In this document: positions 1-13,773 of the stretch, one piece after another
How the letters are laid out: the number at the start of each line of letters is the position of its first letter
Numbering within the stretch: the stretch's first letter is position 1
DNA from: Apostichopus japonicus
Lineage: Eukaryota; Echinodermata; Holothuroidea; Aspidochirotida; Stichopodidae
Direction: 5' to 3'
NCBI RefSeq assembly: GCF_037975245.1
Contig: NC_092565.1
Location: 2,615,499 to 2,679,498 of the forward strand
DNA length: 64,000 bases
Made by a program: the position numbers and the translations under genes
Notes under the pieces: generated by a model
What the model was told of the DNA's origin: nothing
What the model saw: only the letters and a program-made list of their open reading frames with translations
Databases searched by the model: none

Positions 1-712
<712 letters not shown>

Positions 713-754
713 CACGGCCTTACTTAATGGTTTTGAATATATATACATACAATC

Positions 755-828
755 AGTATCCACAGTCTAGTTGGATAGAGTGTCCGCATATGAAGCGAAA
801 AGCCTGGATTCGAATCCCGGTTGGAATG
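755..828 (+). repeat. Degenerate tRNA-derived sequence (probable SINE head)
   Basis: A Pol III B-box-like TTCGAAT loop and an A-box-like stretch (TAGTTGGATAGAG) are spaced as in a tRNA. The anticodon arm CCGC-loop-GCGA has the same loop pattern (ATAT..A) as the intact tRNA-like gene at 46966-47037. The acceptor stem no longer pairs and the T stem has a mismatch, so this looks like a decayed relative of that gene or a SINE head, not a working tRNA. Confidence 0.6.
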
Positions 829-1436
829 TTCTAGATTTGTTCTAACTCATCTTCAAATATGTATATTCATATGGCTTGTCATTTCCCTCTTTTCTAGAGC
901 TGGCTCATTTCCTTAATGATGATAAAACTAATCTAAAAATCAAGAGTTTAATATATATCTATGGTAGATATTGAAGTCAAAATAAACTAAATGTAATATT
1001 CTTCTTACGTCCGACTACTGACACTTTAATGTGTCCTTGCAACACAATTGATAATTCAAATTCATTATTGACCTTCTCGTTATCCTTATTTTGTGATAGG
1101 AGGGTGTAGAAGCCTTTTCAACTACAGTTTTAAATTTGAATAATTATAATCTGCTGGTTTGGTAAAATTAAAGACGCAATCCCACATTGTCACGATGAGG
1201 TGTTATGTAAACGAACCTTGAGTGATAAGCCTCTCTTTACAATTCTTTATAGCTTGCAGTGATCTCATAATATAACCTGATTATGCATGTTCTTTAAGGA
1301 AAATCGTCACAATCCTCTCCACTCCTCTTTCTGGCCTCTAGTGATTACCATTAGACACACAGCGAGCAATATTTGTAAGGTCCAGGGCGTAACGACTTCA
1401 AGGAAGACATGGTCGTTAACATCTGTAAGTACAGCC
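829..1436. other. Spacer and 3' flank of the fibrinogen-domain gene
   Basis: AT-rich DNA with no credible exon on either strand. It lies just downstream of the stop codon of the minus-strand gene at 1437, so part of it is probably its 3' UTR. No clear polyadenylation signal was found by eye. Confidence 0.5.
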
Positions 1437-3665
<2,229 letters not shown>

Positions 3666-4293
3666 CGGTTGATATTAAATAATACATCACAGGGGCGGAT
3701 CCAGGGGGGGGGGCCGACCCGGCCCCGGCCCCCCCCCCTTTTTGGAAATCAGTTGCGTTTTTTTTATGTGGGAGTACTTCAAATTCCTAATAGGCATAAC
3801 TTGGTGAAAGAAAAGCCTAATATATATCCAGCTGCTCTTCCCTGAAACGCGTTCGTTTTTATTCCAAATTTGAAACTAAGGCAATTATCAGGCCTACGCG
3901 ACATCACGTATTAATTAGATACGGCTCAGTACTATAGTGCTGACTATTTCTGTCAGGGAAAATCAATGCACAGGTAGCAAGTATATCATAATAATCTGAA
4001 TGAAAGGGGGTGTAGGCGGTTTTACACTATCTAACGCAACGTAGTCGCCAAGAACCTGAAGTATTTATAAGGGAGGGCCCGAGGAACATGAACTTATAGC
4101 ATGCTCCTCGTGGTGAAACATAATTGCACCTATTAGGTGAATTGAGTGTACTGTTAATAGTAGGAGAGACTAGTGTAGGTTCTTATGACCAACTAGACCG
4201 GTTTCTGCTCTCAAACTTTATAGGAGGAGCTTCATCAGTAGTAGCCTTTGAATATTTTATATTCGGCCTGGGCGTCTCGTTCTCAAAATGCAT

Positions 4294-6408
4294 CTATTTT
4301 CTGTGCACGAGTTTTAATGGACTCATAGTGCAGCTATAAGAGCATCTAAACTTGAAGAGCTTCGTGTGAACCTTGAGAGTCAGCTGATTCTTCGTTAGTA
4401 TGAAACCTGAGTTAACAAGTAAATCTTTGAGATTTTGGGCCCTTTTGTAGGCTAGAATCGGTTCTTTTGGAAACAGTTTGGATAATTCCGCGTGCAGGGG
4501 CGTAGCGAGCGGGGGGGGGGAGGTGTGGGGGGTGTCACACCCCCCAATAATTTGGTCGCTGTCGGCAAATATTGGGTCTGTCGGCAAAAGGAGAAAAGGT
4601 GAAGAGAGCGGAAGGGGAAGAAAGAAGGAAAGCTGAATAGAGAAAAGGAGAACGGGAGCTTCTTTATCGGTTATTTCGATTTTCCAGTTCTTCATCTGAT
4701 AAACTCATTCACCAATCCAATCACCCGACGCCTGCAAGTTAAAAACCACTCGGCAAATAACTGATAATGTCACGGCCGTCAGTATAGCTACTGTAGCCAG
4801 GCTCAGCTAGACGAGTGCCAGAATCGCCGGCAACTCAGTGAAAGAAATGGAATTAAAGGCTTCCGTATAGGCCCATGAGTCGTGCTATCGTGTGACAACG
4901 TGTTGTTATTATCCTCTGTTCAGAATGACGTCATCGCAGATGTCATTCGTTCTCCGTGGAAAACTTAAGGACACGGCTCACGAATTGTACACAATTTTTA
5001 ACGTTTCTCGCTTGTATATCAATGAATGTTGTTATTTCTCATTACCGGAAAGTTTTCTGAACATTTTCATCACGAAGTTTTACTATTTCAACGATCGGTG
5101 AAAGAGAAAACACAGTTCGATAATTGGTCCCAATTAATTCTTCTTCTGCCGACTGCCATAAAAATAATATCGAAATGGAAATTCTACGGTGCCAAATTTG
5201 ACTTAAAATATGCACCAGATTGCATCTAAGGACGTTTCAAAACTAAAAATTTTCCACAGGGGAGGGGGACACCCCCTCCCCTTAGACCCCTCCCCCATTT
5301 CAGTCACCACTTCCAGATTCGTCGGCAAATCAAATCCTCCACACCCCCCCCCCCAACAAAAAAAAAAACCTTCGCTACGCCCCTGTCCGCGTGTTGCGAG
5401 ATTAAGTGCCAATGTTTCAAAAGTACATATTTCAAATGCGTGGTTTTGATATGGGGTGTATGCTTGAACACCATTGGTGGTTCCTTTTGTTTAGGTTTGG
5501 TAGTGAGGTATTGCCCACGGTTTTCAAATTTTATGCCTTTCGTGGCTGAGGCAATTTCCTCTTTCTTATAGTTACGGAGTAACAGTTTCTCTGTGAACGC
5601 GTTCTTTTTCTGTAAGAAATCAGTCTCATTGTTACAGAGACGTGCGTATCGTAATACTTCCCCTTTAATGAAGCCTTTAATAGTGGCAAGTGGGTGTGCA
5701 GAGTTTCTGTCGAGGTATTGGAAGGTTTCCGTGGGTTTGGTGTAGACTTTGGTGTCTAATAACCCATTGGTTTCAAACCTTGGACCTTTGAAGATATTCA
5801 AATCTAGGTATGTTACCTCGGTGTGTAATATTTCTACCGTAAACTTTAAGAAGCGGTGAATTTCATTCAACCTGTTTACTAGTTGTTCAAGTTCCTGAGG
5901 TGAACCGTCGTAAAGCAATAGAATTTCATCTCTATAGCGGAGCCATTTTAAGATTTTATTATCTGTCGGTAAAATCTGGTTTTCCAGTCTATGCATGACG
6001 ATATCACAGATTTCCGGAGAGGCTTAATTGGCTACCCATGGCGCAACCGATCTTTTGTAGATAGAATTGGTTATTGAACTCGAAACAGTTTCTTCTTAAA
6101 AATAAGTTCAATTAGTTTGCGCATGGATATGGAAGATATTTTATTTATTCCATATTCGCTTTTTTCCGCCTTTTCATAGACTTCTTGACATATATCTAAT
6201 GCCTCCTCTTGGGGAGTATTGGTATACATGGCGACGACATCGAGTGTAGCAAGTACTACTGCTTTTGGTAACGGGGTGGCTTCCACAATTTTCAGAATGT
6301 GATTTGTGTCTTTCACATAGGTGCTTTGTTTTAATACAATAGGAAGCAAGAAATAGTCCACAAATTCCGATATTTTTTCGGTCGGTGATCCGTTTCCGCT
6401 TATTATCG
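4294..6408 (-). pseudogene. PLE reverse transcriptase, broken
   Basis: Minus-strand pieces read in order. From ~6408 to 6075 comes GSPTEKISEF, then TLDVVAMYTN (RT motif A), then a frameshift near 6080. From 5996 to 5386 comes a YRDE catalytic box, then KVYTKPTETFQYLDRNSAHP, a PLE hallmark. After the MITE, 4494-4294 continues with LFPKEPILAYKRAQNLKDLL. This is the fingers-palm-thumb order of a PLE reverse transcriptase. The second Asp of the YxDD box is Glu, and there is at least one frameshift plus a transposon insertion, so it is not functional. The 5' part and the endonuclease domain are missing. Confidence 0.8.
4495..5385. mobile_element. hAT-type MITE, 891 bp, perfect 8-bp target duplication
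   Basis: The terminal inverted repeat CAGGGGCGTAGCGA is present at both ends. The target duplication TCCGCGTG lies at 4487-4494 and again at 5386-5393. An 8-bp duplication with CAGGGG ends is the hAT signature. There is no transposase, so the element is non-autonomous. Subterminal G/C homopolymer tracts, and a hairpin of GGAGGGGG facing CCCCCTCC, mark both ends. It inserted into the PLE reverse transcriptase, so it is younger than the PLE. Confidence 0.93.
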
Positions 6409-6882
6409 GGCCCTCCCTTAAAAATACTTCAGGTTCTTGGCGACTACGTTGCGTTAGATAGTGTAAAACCGCCTACACCCCCCTTTCATTAATAAGTATA
6501 TCATAATTATCTCATTGAATATATCTTGTTTTATGTTTTTTTCTTGGGGTGAATCTGGTGTCATAATTTTCGCGCAAAAGAAAAAACGAATCGACGAAAT
6601 AATAGTGTATCCATTGTACATGCACTGTTGAGCATTGTTAAATATGTGTCTATCGAGAAAAAATATGTGCACAAAAAAGCGTGTCTGCAACGTTTCTGGT
6701 TTTTCTAGTTTTTGGCGAAATGTTTCACCAATTGCATCTAAGCACTCACAATTAACCAAAAATTTCCAAGGGGGAGGGGGACAACCCCTCCCCCTAGACC
6801 CCTCCCCCAGGACGCAGATTACTAAAGTGCTAGCATCGGGATGTCGGCCCCCCCCTTTCTCAAAATCCTGGATCCGCCCCTG

Positions 6883-7854
6883 CATGGTGTAAGTTAGGAG
6901 CATGATGACCATGGATGTAACTTGTATAAAAATTATGAAAAACCACTCAAATTGTAATTGTGACTGACAAGACCACAATACTTAGACCAAGTTTAATTAA
7001 TTTAAGCCATTCTTGGTGTCAGCCTAACAATACCTTAGGATTAAATAGAAGGAATCCAAACCATCGTAATGAACTTATATAACGGAGATCCTTGTGATGA
7101 ACTTATCCCGAACATATCTAAGACCTTTATCTTGCACGGTACGGGAGTAAATTGGCATGGAGCTACCTTTTTGCCAATGTTTGAAGTCATAGTGAGACTT
7201 GGGATGGCGTGAGGAGGGTGTAGTATACATTAATTCTCTTAGTTTTCTGTCACAGTCTCAATGTAAATGTTAACAGTCCAATACACAAGTACCAGTATTA
7301 TGACAAGTTAAAACATCAAAACACCAGCTCATTTCCACTTTAGACTTCTTCCAGTCTTCAGTTTCATAGCTATTGGCGGCTCTGCTCTTCATAAACATTA
7401 GTCTAGCCTAATTTATAACTACCTTTATCTGGCTAAGTAATACCTAGTGACATAGATATAGGTCACACACTTTTACATGAAACTTTGGAAGGTAGTAGCA
7501 TAGTTTTTCTACTAAGTATAGAAAATATGCTACAAAGGACGAGGAGGTCGGATTGCGGGGGTCGGGGGATGGGGTGGGGGTGGCGGCGTTAGACGGACTT
7601 AGTAGAACATCTGTATAGCACCCTTTAGAAATTAGAGAATCTTGAATGTTTTCTTCCACAGGCTGAGAAGTCCAGGGTCATAAGGGGAAGTTATACCAGA
7701 CTTTTTGGAAAAATAAACCAAGTCAAAACATGGACACAGAACCCAAATGAACATCACCAAACTGATACACCCTCAGCCCTGGTTTCCATACATTGGGATT
7801 GCTTGACATAAGAAAGGAGAAGGCACTTGCTGTTCCAGAACGGAAGTTTCAAGC
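6883..7854. other. Spacer without recognisable genes
   Basis: No exon-like reading frame with flanking splice sites and no recognisable protein domain was seen on either strand. A G-rich patch lies at 7555-7590. Confidence 0.5.
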
Positions 7855-8145
7855 CACTTGAAGAGTCCATATCCATATCAAACGTTTGATTAATCCATGA
7901 TATTGTGTCTCATTAAGATTGTAAAAGGGAAAGTTGATAAAGGGTTTTCGGAAATATTGGAAATAAAGATTGGTGTGCCTTGGGGTGGGGGGTCCACTAT
8001 ATGCTATATCATTTACTATATATACTGATGAAATTAGGTCAAACTCACACATTTCTATAACAAAATATGCCGATGATACTGCTGTATCATGCACAATTCA
8101 TAAGAGCTCTGTTGAAACTGACCAATGACATTTTCAGTGTTCTTT
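7855..8145 (+). pseudogene. LINE reverse transcriptase fragment
   Basis: A short plus-strand reading contains GVPWGG followed by KYADDTAVSC, the palm motifs of a non-LTR retrotransposon reverse transcriptase. It has in-frame stops upstream and ends at ~8145 in a stop. The piece is too short to assign to a clade. Confidence 0.6.
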
Positions 8146-8466
8146 AAATGACATAGTTCCAACATGTGACCACAAGACTTCATTGCGTAACCCCCCCCCC
8201 CTCCAAAAAAAAAAAAATAAAGGAAATTCGTTTTTGAAAATAAACCATATAACATGAAGGAGTCATTCTATCAAGGTCGCAACGTATTATAATTATTATT
8301 GAGGGATCTGATGTGGCTAGAAACCTCCAAGACTGAGTACTGGGAGTATACAGCGACGACAGTTTGACCTTTTCTTGCAAAGCATCAAGGTATTAAAAAA
8401 GTATATTACAAAGTATCTAGAGTGGCTTACGTTGTGTCTTTCTTTAACCAAAATGCTAAGGAAAAT

Positions 8467-10704
8467 TACGGAGAGCCAAACGTTCCATAAATGTCGAAAT
8501 AGAAAGTGAAGTGTCCAAGTTAATATATATATGTCCAATTCGATATCAACATGTTACAATTCGATATCAGCATGTTACAATTCCATATGAACATGTCGAA
8601 ACAAAATACAATATGCCATTGCGTCTATCAACATGTCAAATTCAGCATCAGCATGTCGAAAACTTGTAACAGCATGACACGTACTACACGGGTCATGTCA
8701 ACATGCTATATTTACGTCGTGCTATAATTTTGGCACTTCGGCGCGCGCCAACGTTTCGTATATGTCGAGATTTATTTCAGTATGTCCAAAACTTGTGTCA
8801 GCATGGTGAGCGAAGAGTAGTGAAGTATTGCCATGACAACGTTGCACATGGTTCGTGTCGTTCACACGGTACTATGGTTGAATATACGTTTTAAACTGCT
8901 GCAGTAGGTGAAAAATATACCATTGAGAATATCTTCAAGCTCTTATTCGTATTAGTCGCGCCAAAGATTTGTCCAAACAAAGCAGTTCATTTAATATAAT
9001 CATTCATAATGAATGTTTTGCAAGAAACTTTTTCTTCCATACCGCGTTTGGTTGGAGAAATAAACCAATGCGTCAGAGAAAACCAGCTTTCGATAGCACC
9101 ACGCCTCCGAACTCGTCTAGAGGCAACGTTAGAAATAAGAGTATGCATACCCTAACTTTAGCCTTAGTCTAGGCAAGGGCGGCGGAACCGGGGGGGGCAC
9201 AGGGGGCACGTGCCCCCCACTTTTCCTCAGGTTAAAAATGTGCCCTTTTTCTACATACAAATTGAGGTGTCTCAAGTTAGCAAGAGGCCAGGGAACCAGA
9301 ATGAACACTCGGGAAGGGCCGTTTCCGGCCATCTGAGGGGTTTGTAAAACAAAAGTTTTCTTGTACGCTCCGCGCCAACCGATGGTGGCGCTCCGCTCAG
9401 ATAGTCGTGCATACAACTTTGCAAATCCTGGCTACGCCCCTGACTTTTAATGAATTTCTGTGGGTCAAACTCAAAGCTATTTCGAATGGAAAAAAGATAT
9501 TATCAAGAAATAAACTCTAATTCGGAAGATTCCTACATTAGCAACATAGCATGATTTCACTTCATTTTGTCTCAAAAGAAAACTTGTTCCTTGTTTCCCA
9601 ATTTGCACATTGGATATTGCAGTGCTAGTATGCATATTTTCCTTGAGGGTGGGGGGGGGGGTGTTGATGGAGTGATGTGTATACGCAAATAAGATAATAC
9701 AATAAGAGTTATAAAGGGTACTAAATATAAGGCTGTATCATTCCAATCGAATTTCTGCAAAGTGCCCTTTGATGTCGGTGCCCCCCCCCCCCAGATTAAA
9801 AGTGCTTCCGCCGCCCTTGAGTCTAGGCATTGCCTAACTTAGCATAGGCTAAATACAAGTAGAACTTAGTTGAAGTAAATCCCAAAGACAGAGCACGGAC
9901 TGGATCAAAGGGAGAAAGGGGCCTAGTGAAATTTCCCCAAGAATATTCTTACAAACTTTCAATTATTACCATGTTACTGTTAGTGTCCGCGTCCAATGAC
10001 TCACGAATGGATCAACAAGGCATGTGGCGGCGTGTTTATCGGCAAATTTGAATGTAGCCTATGCTGAAATTGTAATTTGAGAAAGGGGGAACAGACTGAC
10101 CAGTGAACGGATGTGTACGGTGTATTTAGCATCGATGGAACTGGAAATTAGCAGTTTTGTGGTATAGTTAACTAGCCTGTCAACTCCTCACCCTTGTTGG
10201 TATCGATGCCGAACGTCCAGGCCGACTTTGTTCATAATATTAATTCAACGCAAATTCTTACTCTGATCGTACGTGGGATGGTGTGCAAAGGTCCGGCAAA
10301 TATTATCTCGCACAAAGTCATCAACGTGATCCCTTTGGCTTGAATATTTTATTTCCTTCTCTCAACATGCTGACACAAGTTTTGGACATACTGAAATAAA
10401 TCTCGACATATACGAAACGTTGGCGCGCGCCGAAGTGCCAAAATTATAGCACGACGTAAATATAGCATGTTGACATGGCCAGTGTAGTACGTGTCATGCT
10501 ATTACAAGTTTTCGACATGCTGATGCTGAATTTGACATGTTGATAGACGCAATGGCATAATGTATTTTGTTTCGACATGTTCATATGGAGTTGTAACATG
10601 TTGATATCGAATTGTAACATGTTGATATCGAATTGGACATATATATATTAACTTGGACACTTCACTTTCTTTTTCGACATTTATGGAACGTTTGGCTCTC
10701 CGTA
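8467..10704. mobile_element. Foldback DNA element with ~340-bp inverted ends and 6-bp target duplication
   Basis: The ends TACGGAGAGCCAAACG (8467) and its inverse (to 10704) begin arms of about 340 bp (8467-8808 and 10363-10704) that match almost base for base. GAAAAT flanks both sides (8461-8466 and 10705-10710). The arms are filled with short AACATGT-type subrepeats, as in foldback elements. The core, without the nested MITE at 9174-9819, is about 900 bp and shows no transposase. Small reading frames in the arms are mirror images of each other and not genes. Confidence 0.85.
9174..9819. mobile_element. hAT-type MITE, 646 bp, perfect 8-bp target duplication
   Basis: Inverted ends CAAGGGCGGCGGAA are at 9174 and 9819. 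The target duplication AGTCTAGG is at 9166-9173 and 9820-9827. G/C homopolymer runs sit just inside each end. No transposase is present. It is nested in the foldback element at 8467-10704. A further hAT-like terminus (GGCTACGCCCCTG, ending 9441) is embedded in it, hinting at another layer of insertion. Confidence 0.92.
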
Positions 10705-11277
10705 GAAAATGTTTTCAATTATATTATACAACCTGGCACATGTGATCTATACAGTACCTGTCTGGTACCATTTTATATTGCAAAAAAAGCAAAGAAAAGT
10801 AGAATGAAGTTTCTTAAATACACATCAGCTATATTAATTTAGAATACAATATACTTTTAGAAAAAGTAAATGCTGCTGCAAGACCTGAATTTACAAGAAT
10901 GGCTAATAAGATTTACAGTGACCAGAATAACCCTTTGTATACTGTACTAAAAACTCTCCTGCACAAATCGAGCGGATATCTAAGTAATCCTCACAAAATA
11001 CCGAACGTAAGTTTACAGCAACTCATTATTTACCGTGCTGCTTTATACATTCCATTCGAGCACTTAGAATGTTTGTTGAAGTCTGTTTGTTATATCGTTT
11101 TATGTATTAACTTTTGTATTAGTAGATGTATTTTATATGATATCCTATCATCTTGACATTTTCTCCCCTTTTATATTAGTTATTCTTGGACTGTTTGGTA
11201 TGCTATCATCTTATAAAAAGCAACTTTGATATGAGTTATTCTTCTTGTTGAGGTATTATATGACTCCTCTCTATAAA
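10705..11277. other. AT-rich stretch, possible old LINE scrap
   Basis: A plus-strand 85-codon reading frame (10899-11156) shows no convincing domain. Its position after the LINE scrap at 7855-8145, once the foldback element is removed, raises the possibility that it belongs to the same dead LINE. Nothing firmer can be said. Confidence 0.25.
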
Positions 11278-11567
11278 TTTTATATGTATACTGGAAGGAA
11301 ATAAAAAGAAGGAACAACATACTACAGTACAACTTGAAAACACTTGAACGATGGCACAGTTGTTTCCTTCTTTAAATCTGAGGATTTACACGAGGTTGGG
11401 TTGGATATTATAAATGTGCTTGTGAGCGTAAGAATTTTTTTATATGTATACTGGAAGGAAATGAAAAGAAGGAACAACGTACTACAGTACAACTTGGAAA
11501 CACTTGAACAATGGCACAGTTGTTGGGTTGGATATTATGAATGTGCCTGTGGGCGTAAGAAAATTTC
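11278..11567. repeat. Two-copy tandem duplication, unit ~160 bp
   Basis: The block starting TATATGTATACTGGAAGGAA at 11281 recurs at 11441, and the following GTTGGGTTGGATATTAT segment (11394) recurs at 11523. The copies differ at several positions and by a short insertion in the first unit. Confidence 0.85.
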
Positions 11568-11790
11568 ACATTCCGTTTAAGGGGATAGTATAGTGAAAAG
11601 CTTCCCAAAGCGTTTGAAGGATACTTAGAAACTATTGTCAGAGACATTTCACGCAATACACTAACTTGAAAATGAAAAATTGCACACAATTTTCCGTAGT
11701 CTGTGTGCTCTATAAGAGTTCCGACTTAACAGATTACGCTACAGGAACTATTACTTTTGCAACTGCATGTGTTCACATTTCATCATATAC

Positions 11791-12243
11791 CTTGTCTATT
11801 TTATACATTGTAGAAAATGGTGGGGGTTCTTTTATAATAAATAGGACCAGTATATCACCCTTTCAGCAGCCGGCTCTCCTTGCCCTCCCTACCTCAACAT
11901 CTCTCTATCCGACACCCTCCATTTCACCCAAGAAAAACATACTAAAACACTTACATCCGCCCATAACCCATACAAATTCCTTGTCTATTTTATACATTGC
12001 AACAAAACGTGGGCGTTCTTTTTAAAATTAAGACCAATATACCACCCCTTTCAACAGCCGGCTCTCCTTGTCCTATATACCACCTCCCCTTGTCATATCC
12101 GACTCCATACATGCCACTCGAGAAAAGCATACTTAAAAATTTATGTTGATACCTGCGTATAACCCATTCCTTGTCTATTTTATACATTAAAGTAAACCGT
12201 GGACATTCTTTTTAAAATTAATAAGACCAATGTACCACCCCTT
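11791..12243. repeat. Diverged ~190-bp tandem repeat, about 2.4 copies
   Basis: CTTGTCTATTTTATACATT recurs at 11791, 11980 and 12170. Each time it is followed by a GG.CATTCTTTT-type segment and a pyrimidine-rich CAGCCGGCTCTCCTTG block. The copies are clearly diverged. No coding function is evident. Confidence 0.85.
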
Positions 12244-12814
12244 CGATTATTTTCTTCTATCGTAATGTTATTCCACCTACCCCCCCTTCCTCTCCCCCGG
12301 ACAGTGAACATTCACGGTGTACCCTATGGCTGCTACACACAAACAACGAATACAAGTCTGTGAGAGGACGAAACTTCAAAATTTAGTTCTAGCATAGTGA
12401 CGAATGTGTGACGAATGTATAAAATTAACTGTAAATGACATGACATAACGACGAATATGTTTACACTAAAATTACTACTTTGTAAGAAATTTTTCGATCA
12501 GCCACAAACATGAGAACTCAAAGTTCTATTCGTTATATTTAAAATATTGACAACTTTCGGTACAAAAGATCCTTTTTTAATTATGCTATACTAAAGTCAA
12601 AATGTGAAAATTTTTAGAGCGCGTTTTCTCAAAACTCACATTTTGAACATTCGTCACTACGCCAGAACGGGGACGATATAGACCATTCGTATATTCCATA
12701 CAAAACATCACAGAAGTACTTTTCTTGACTAATCTGGCTTCAAGTGGACCATAACTAAAGCATACTGATATCAACCTATTTTATTTTTTGCTGTTGTTTT
12801 TTAGTTTTTTTCAG

Positions 12815-13773
12815 CTCCACGTCGATAACTTGGGTTTTATGGAAGACTGGGATGCATACAGATCCGGCTTCCGTAGACGCAAATCTAATTCACATTGGCT
12901 TGGAAACGACCAATTAGCCAACATAACTGCTCAACGGGACTACAAACTGAGAATGGAATTTAAGAACAGCAGTAGTAACATTACCCACTATCTTTAGTAT
13001 GATCTCTTTCGAATTGCTTCAGAAGTCAACAACTTTGCACTAGAAGAGCTCGGCAGTTATACAGGCAGCTTGGGTGAGTAAAACATTTTCATCGTAGCCT
13101 ATAATGCAATGCACGGTATTTGCCATGAAAGAAATTTGTAAACCTACATGATAAAGTGTGGAACCTGTTTTTTGGGGGTTAATGATCGACTGGCACTTTC
13201 GGATATTTAAGGAGCATTAGCATCATTTAGAAGAAAAAAAAACGTAAATTTTATCAAAATTTCTCAACATCGTCTTCGTCATCATCGTCATCATTGTCGC
13301 CATCGTTATCATCGTCATCTTCGTTTTCGTCTCCGTCTTCAATTGTCATTTTCCTCTTCATTGTCATCCCCATCGTCATAATAGACGATGATGAAAGTTC
13401 TTTTAGTTTCGATTTTTCTTGCGGAAAAAATGTAAATTTAGAAGAAAGATGTATGTTTTTTTTTGCTGGTTACGTTTTCCTTCTCATTTTACACAGAATA
13501 TGACTACATGGGATATCATCGTGGTATTGGCTTTTCAACATATGACACTGACAATGATAACACTACATCAGTAAGTTGCGCGGCGAAACATGCTGGTGGC
13601 TGGTGGTACAATGGGTATAATATCAATGGGAAAAAAAATAAAATATGTACTAAGCGAATTTCAATGGAGAGCTTGGCAGACAGTGGAAAACTGGACTGTA
13701 CATTTACGACTGGGAACGAATGATTTCTGACTGCGATATTGTTACAACTGAAATGAAAATCAAACCTCTCTGA
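12815..13773 (+). pseudogene. Broken fibrinogen-related domain gene copy
   Basis: Two exons (12815-13073 and 13497-13773) match exons 2 and 3 of the gene at 1437-3665 in sequence, intron positions and phase (AG|AATATGACTACATGG starts both third exons). Shared landmarks are HWLGN, TAQRDYKLR, YDLFRI, DTDND, GGWW and the end MKIKPL. An in-frame TAG at 12995 interrupts HYL/YDLF. Exon 3 is 277 nt, one residue class off, and its end is readable only by changing frame between 13630 and 13710 near an A8 run. No signal or EGF exon is seen upstream. It is a decayed or partial paralogue in the opposite orientation. Confidence 0.82.

Larger units (their letters stand above)
3979..6512 (-). mobile_element. 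Penelope-like retroelement with inverted ~80-bp ends and 19-bp target duplication
   Basis: The 19-mer AAGTATATCATAATAATCT at 3979-3997 recurs at 6494-6512 with one mismatch, as a direct repeat. Just inside it an ~80-bp sequence starting AATGAAAGGGGG (3999-4080) is repeated in inverted orientation at 6408-6490. Reverse transcriptase coding lies between on the minus strand. Inverted or direct partial terminal repeats and variable target duplications are typical of PLEs. No GIY-YIG nuclease is seen, so the copy is incomplete. It is split by the MITE at 4495-5385. Confidence 0.75.
3690..6882. mobile_element. Outer hAT-like element interrupted by a PLE
   Basis: The left end reads CAGGGGCGGATCCAGG at 3690 and its inverted copy ends at 6882. 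Both sides carry G/C homopolymer tracts just inside the ends. Without the PLE the parts total about 680 bp, the size of a MITE. The right end shares its subterminal block (AGGGGTCTAGGGGGAGGGG and a CTTAGATGCAAT motif) with the inner MITE at 4495-5385, so both belong to one family. No matching 8-bp target duplication is visible (ATACATCA on the left, CATGGTGT on the right), so the ends could belong to two different copies. Confidence 0.55.

Noticed and set aside
3690-6890. Outer hAT target duplication
   Set aside because: The 8 bases flanking the two ends (ATACATCA and CATGGTGT) do not match, so no duplication is claimed.
8317-10842. Two frames starting MDIYILTWTLHFL on opposite strands
   Set aside because: They lie in the inverted ends of the foldback element and run into different flanking DNA.
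10899-11156. 85-codon plus-strand frame as a LINE C-terminus
   Set aside because: No diagnostic motif; only its position suggests LINE origin.
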